Assembly: GCA_963701735.1 (NCBI GenBank)
Contig: CAVPBI010000023.1
Span: 290,013 to 354,012 of the forward strand
Direction: 5' to 3'
Source of the DNA: CAWABB01 sp963701735
GTDB taxonomy: Bacteria; Bacteroidota; Ignavibacteria; UBA10030; UBA6906
DNA: 64,000 bases
Under the pieces are notes generated by a model, which saw only the letters and a list, made by a program, of their open reading frames with translations, was not told the DNA's origin and searched no databases. Position numbers and translations under genes: made by a program. Positions 60,330-64,000 of the stretch are shown here, piece after piece (positions within the stretch are counted from its first letter, which is position 1; every line of letters starts with the position of its first letter).

Positions 60330-61705
60330 GTGAGCACGATTGATCCTGTCACGCAGAATGCGAGCACACCCATGCCGAATTCCGTTCACGTGAACCCGAC
60401 CTTCCCGATCACCGCCAGATCCGACGAACTGTACTCCCGCGCCACCGGGTTGATCCCGGCCTACACGCAGACGCTCGCCAAAGGACCCGGACAGTACATC
60501 AGGGGCGTCGCCCCGAAATATCTCCTGCGGGGAAAGGGCTCGCACGTCTGGGACGTCGACGGGAACGAGTTCATCGACTACAACATGGCGATCGGCCCAC
60601 TTTCCCTCGGCTACGCCTACCCGGCCGTGGACAATGCGATCCGGGCTCAGCTGGAGGACGGGATCACCTTTTCCATGATGCATCCATTCGGAGGTTGAAG
60701 TCGCCGAGCTGATCCGCGAGGTGGTCCCCAACGCCGAGATGGTCCGGTACAGCAAGACCGGGTCCGATGCCACCTCCGCCGCGGTGCGCCTGGCCCGGGC
60801 GTACACCGGGCGCTCGAAGGTGCTGTGCAGCGGGTATCACGGCTGGCACGACTGGTACATCGCCGTCACCGACAGGAACCGGGGTATTCCGCAGGCCGTC
60901 CAGGGATCTCTCCTTCACCTTCAACTACAACGACATCCAGTCGGTGATCGACTCCATCGACGACGACATCGCATGCGTCATTCTGGAGCCGATGGTGTTC
61001 GAGGAACCGAGGGATAACTTCCTGCGGCGCCTGCGCGAGGTGTGCACGGAGCGCGGGATCGTGCTGATCTTCGATGAGATGTGGACCGGCTTCCGGCTTG
61101 CGCTTGGCGGCGCCCAGCAGCACTTCGGCGTCAACGCCGATCTGATGTGCTACTCGAAGGCCGTGGCCAACGGCATGCCGATCTCCATCCTGGCCGGGCG
61201 TGGTGAGATCATGCAGCTCTGCGAGCGGGACATCTTCTTCTTCACGACATTCGGCGGCGAAGCGCTCTCGCTCGCGGCCACAAAGGCGACGATCCTCGAG
61301 TTGCGCGACAAGAAGGTGCCGGAGGCGCTGGCCCGCCAGGGCAGGAAGCTGAAGGACGGCTACACGGACATCGCACGCCAGCTGGGGATGACGTACACGG
61401 ACTGCGCCGGGATGGATTGCCGGACCGTCGTGACATTCGACGCGGCCGCGGGAAACCCGCTCGAGATGAAATCGCTCGTGCAGCAGGAGATGATCAGGCG
61501 CGGAGTCCTGTGGGGCGGGTTCCACAACATGAGCTACTCCCATGGCGACGAAGACATCGCACACACGCTCACAGCCTACCGCGAAGTCCTTCCCGTTCTG
61601 AAGCGGGCCGTCGAGGACAAGAACATCCGGAGCTACCTCCGGGGCGAGCCGGTCGAGCCGGTCTTCCGGCGCACGGGGAAATTCAATCAGAAATCTGGTG
61701 GTTGA
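60330..61705 (+). CDS. GSA-aminomutase-like class III aminotransferase, two frameshifts
   Basis: PLP aminotransferase related to HemL: HVWDVDGNEFIDYNMAIGPL, YSKTGSDATSAAVRLARAYT, CSGYHGWHDWYIAVTDRNRG, LIFDEMWTGFRLALGGAQQH and the lysine region CYSKAVANGMPISILAGR. Extra bases at about 60690 (MMHP-SEVEVAELI) and about 60904 (IPQAVQ-DLSFTFNYND) break the frame. The corrected length is about 457 residues. The WHDWY and NGMP variants separate it from true HemL, which is encoded at 45 kb. It may aminate a keto-sugar for surface glycan. GTG 60330 is assumed; ATG 60372 is possible. Confidence 0.78.
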
Positions 61706-61731
61706 CGACGGCTGGACAACCTGGTGACCCT

Positions 61732-62260
61732 ATGGCCCGAACCTCCCCTCTCCCAGCAACCGAACTCCGCCGACGGGCGCGCGCGATCAAGCTCGTCCTG
61801 ACAGACAGCGACGGCGTCCTGACCGACACGGGCGTCTACTACGGGGAATCCGGCGAAGTCATGAAGCGCTTCTCCATCAGGGACGGAATGGGCGTGGAGC
61901 GCCTCCGGCTCGATGGGATCGAAACGGCCATCATTACCGGGGAACTGTCCGGAAGCGTTCGAACACGCGCCCGGAAACTCGGGCTCCCCCACGTCTATCT
62001 GGGGATCAAGGACAAGGCGGCCCAGCTCCCGGCGATTCTCGCCGAGACGGGCCTCTCCGTCGGTCAGGTGGCATATGTCGGGGACGATGTGAACGACCTG
62101 GGGATCATCGACCATGATCCGTCCCTCAGGACTGACGGCTGCCCCCGGCGATGCGATGCCGGTCGTGCTCAAGCGCGTCCACTATCGTACACGCGAGCGG
62201 GCCGGGTACGGCGCGTTCCGCGAAGTCGCGGAATGGCTGCTCGCAATGCGCCGGCGTTGA
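61732..62260 (+). CDS. kdsC: KdsC-type HAD phosphatase, frameshifted
   Basis: 3-deoxy-octulosonate 8-phosphatase family (C0 HAD, no cap). AIKLVLTDSDGVLTDTGVYY holds the catalytic aspartates, then GEVMKRFSIRDGMGVERLRL, IETAIITGELSGSVRTRARK and VAYVGDDVNDLGIID. One extra base near 62117 shifts the frame. The restored end is GLTAAPGDAMPVVLKRVHYR to REVAEWLLAMRRR with TGA at 62258-62260, about 175 residues. It completes the Kdo set with kdsA and kdsD, but adjacency to the aminotransferase leaves another sugar phosphate possible. Confidence 0.82.
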
Positions 62261-62301
62261 TCTGCAACGCACCCTTCCGGACCTTTCAAGCGGCGCTGAC
62301 T

Positions 62302-63814
62302 TCAGACGGAGCGGAGTTTGCTCTTCCTGTGCCCGTACCCCAGGTACAGGACAAGCCCGACGAGAAGCCAGAGCCCGAACCTCGCCCACGTCACCCACGG
62401 AAGCCCCAGCATGAGGTAGACGCAGCACGCAATCCCCAGGAGCGGGACGAGAGGGACGAACGGCGTTCGGAACGCCCGGGGCCTGTCGGGATCCCTGTAT
62501 CGCAGGATGATAACGCCCGCGCAGACCAGGACAAACGCAAAGAGCGTCCCGATGTTGGTCAGCTCGACGATCTCGTTGATATGCGCGAAGGCGGAGATGG
62601 CGGCGACGACGATGCCGGTCCAGAGCGTGGTGACGTGCGGGGTCTTGTACTTCGGGTGGACCTTCGAGAACTGCGGCAGGCAGGAGCCCGTCCCTCGACA
62701 TTGAAAAGAAGATCCGCGGCTGACCGTACTGGAAGACCAGGAGCACGGCCGTCATGGAGGCAACGGCCCCGATGGCTACGATGCTTGCGGACACATCCTC
62801 TCCAACGTACGCAAAGGCAGCCGCGAGCGGATCGGCCACGCCGAGCTTGTTCCACGGGACCATGCCGGTCAGCACCAGAGCGACGGCGACATAGATCACC
62901 GTGCAGATAGCCAGCGACCCCAGGATGCCGATCGGGAGGTCGCGCGACGGTTTCCTGCATTCCTCGGCAGCCGTCGATATCGCGTCGAACCCGATATACG
63001 CGAAGAAGATCAGGCTCGCCCCCACCCAGACGCCCGCGAATCCGTTGGGCATGAACGGCGACCAGTTCTCCGGCTTGACGTACTTCATCCCCGCGTATAC
63101 GAAAAAGAAGAGGATGACGATCTTCAGCATCACCATGACGGCGTTGACCCGGGCCGATTCCTTCACGCCCACGATCAGGAGCCGGGTGATGAGCATGACG
63201 ATCCCGACGGCGAGCGCGTTGAAGATGATCGGGATTCCGAGGACGGTCGGGTGCGTGACCCACGCCTGGTATGCCAGGGCGATCGCGGGGTCAACCACGC
63301 CGCCGGCCGCTTCGACCGCTGCCGCCGCCTGCGCCGCCGAACGGACGTCCACCGCCAGCCACGCCGGGATCTGCCACCCTATCCCTTCGCACAGCTGGTG
63401 GAAGTACGCCGCCCATGCGATCGCGACCGCGACGTTGCCGACGGCATACTCGATGATCAGATCCCACCCGATGATCCAGGCCACCAGCTCGCCGAGGGTC
63501 GCATACGAATAGGTGTAGGCGCTCCCGGAGATCGGGACGATGGACGCGAACTCCGCGTAGCAGAGTCCGCAGAATCCGCACGCGACCGCCGTCAGAATGA
63601 ACGAGAGCACGATCCCCGGACCGGCCCCGGGCCGCAGGGCATCGCCCGCCACCGCGGTCCCGATCGTCGCGAAGATCCCCGCCCCGATGATCGCCCCGAT
63701 GCCGAGCATGACGATGTCGAACGCCCCGAGCGCCCGCTTCAGGCTGTGCTCGGGCGGGTCCGCCTCACGCATCAGGTCATCCAGATTCTTCGTTCGAAAC
63801 ATTTGCCGGAGCAT
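62302..63814 (-). CDS. APC-family amino acid permease, frameshifted
   Basis: Cationic-amino-acid-type transporter (about 503 residues restored). ATG 63814 with GGGAGGA upstream gives RTKNLDDLMREADPPEHSLK and the first helix VMLGIGAIIGAGIFATIGTA. Further on are ISGSAYTYSYATLGELVAWI and FFAYIGFDAISTAAEECRKP. After SMSRDGLLP one extra base near 62680 breaks the frame. Restored: PQFSKVHPKYKTPHVTTLWT, NEIVELTNIGTLFAFVLVCA and DPDRPRAFRTPFVPLVPLLG up to the stop at 62302. The substrate is not determined. Confidence 0.88.
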
Positions 63815-63836
63815 ATTCCTCCCGTACCGGTGACCG

Positions 63837-64000
63837 TTACTTCGCGTGCGGTGAGTTCGAGCCAATCTTCCTGAGCACGACAAGGCAGTTTGCGACCGGT
63901 CGCTCTCCCGTGAGGTCTGACGGCGAGTTGACGACCGCCCCGTCCACCACCATGGTCGTGGACCCTCCGCCGTCCAGATTCAATCCCTGGTAGATCCCGA
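63837..64000 (-). CDS. Phosphodiester glycosidase (NAGPA-type) C-terminus, cut by window edge
   Basis: The last ~53 residues of a minus-strand gene that continues beyond base 64000. LNLDGGGSTTMVVDGAVVNS followed by PSDLTGERPVANCLVV is the conserved end of the NAGPA/phosphodiester glycosidase domain (DUF2233-related). Homologues cleave sugar phosphodiester links. The stop is 22 bases ahead of the permease start, so they are probably one transcript. Confidence 0.82.
   Translation of the reverse strand, partial: GIYQGLNLDGGGSTTMVVDGAVVNSPSDLTGERPVANCLVVLRKIGSNSPHAK

Noticed and set aside
2033..62690. Programmed +1 ribosomal frameshifting as a shared mechanism
   Set aside because: The break sites lack a common slippery codon, stop codon or downstream structure, affect unrelated genes, and one is of the opposite sign.
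1..64000. Mobile elements, prophage genes or CRISPR arrays
   Set aside because: No transposase, integrase, phage structural gene, terminal inverted repeats or spaced direct repeats were seen. The only tandem repeats are the 17-bp and 27-bp arrays, which lack spacers.

Overview
The window looks like a chromosomal segment of a high-GC, Gram-negative (LPS-bearing) bacterium. The best fit is the Bacteroidota/Chlorobiota/Ignavibacteria side of the FCB group. That placement is inferred from gene content and order, not from a marker-gene tree. The supporting evidence is a C5-pathway haem cluster (ccsA-hemA-hemC-hemD-hemE-hemH-hemG-hemB-hemL), a kdsA-orf-kdsD-lptC-lptA-lptB block, a DUF2723 membrane protein next to GDP-rhamnose genes, and lepA-lepB-lepB-hemW. 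There are no transposases, prophage genes, integrases or CRISPR arrays. It reads as ordinary core chromosome.

Layout. 1-2.3 kb: gmhA (start outside the window), a polyprenyl-phosphate sugar transferase and a small frameshifted membrane protein. 2.3-5.5 kb (minus): SPOR, ExbB-like and TonB-like genes plus a membrane-anchored sigma-like protein. 5.5-15.6 kb (minus): holA, a cyclophilin lipoprotein, an outer-membrane protein, a flippase-like protein, lolA, ftsK, comB, gcvT and RNase G/E. 15.9-16.4 kb: SRP RNA, tRNA-Ala(CGC) and a small protein. 16.5-22.3 kb (plus): hrcA-grpE-dnaJ, an HhH (ComEA-like) protein, a PilM-like protein, rsmD, coaD and an FmdB-type zinc ribbon. 22.3-27.4 kb (minus): Kdo synthesis and LPS transport. 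27.5-31 kb (plus): ispE, a TonB-dependent receptor-like protein and a DinB-fold protein. 31-36.8 kb (minus): GDP-rhamnose/glycosyltransferase cluster with DUF2723. 36.9-41.5 kb (minus): hemW, two signal peptidases, lepA. 41.6-44.6 kb (plus): HAD phosphatase, L-2-hydroxyglutarate oxidase-like protein, zinc-ribbon methyltransferase. 44.7-54.5 kb (minus): haem operon. 54.6-64 kb: acs, a CPXCG protein, a possible GvpL/F-like protein, ECF sigma/anti-sigma, small redox/membrane proteins, a second GSA-aminomutase-like aminotransferase with kdsC, an APC transporter, and the end of a phosphodiester glycosidase.

Two themes stand out. First, fourteen single-base reading-frame breaks interrupt thirteen otherwise conserved genes. 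Thirteen of the breaks are consistent with one extra base and one (hemH) with one missing base. Five lie in the haem cluster and six between 57.7 and 62.7 kb, with none between about 21.8 and 45.9 kb. Sequencing or assembly error is the likeliest cause. I give each such gene its reconstructed full span. Second, many intergenic regions carry a clear sigma-70-type promoter of the form TTGxxx-17-TATATT. At several genes (kdsA, ispE, the receptor-like gene, the PilM-like gene) the -10 box sits only about 6-9 bases from the start codon, so those mRNAs should be leaderless.

Functionally, most of the window builds and maintains the cell envelope. It supplies heptose and Kdo precursors, LPS and lipoprotein transport, O-antigen or exopolysaccharide sugars, signal peptidases and envelope-linked sigma factors. 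It also carries haem synthesis, the heat-shock chaperones, and replication/segregation functions (holA, ftsK).
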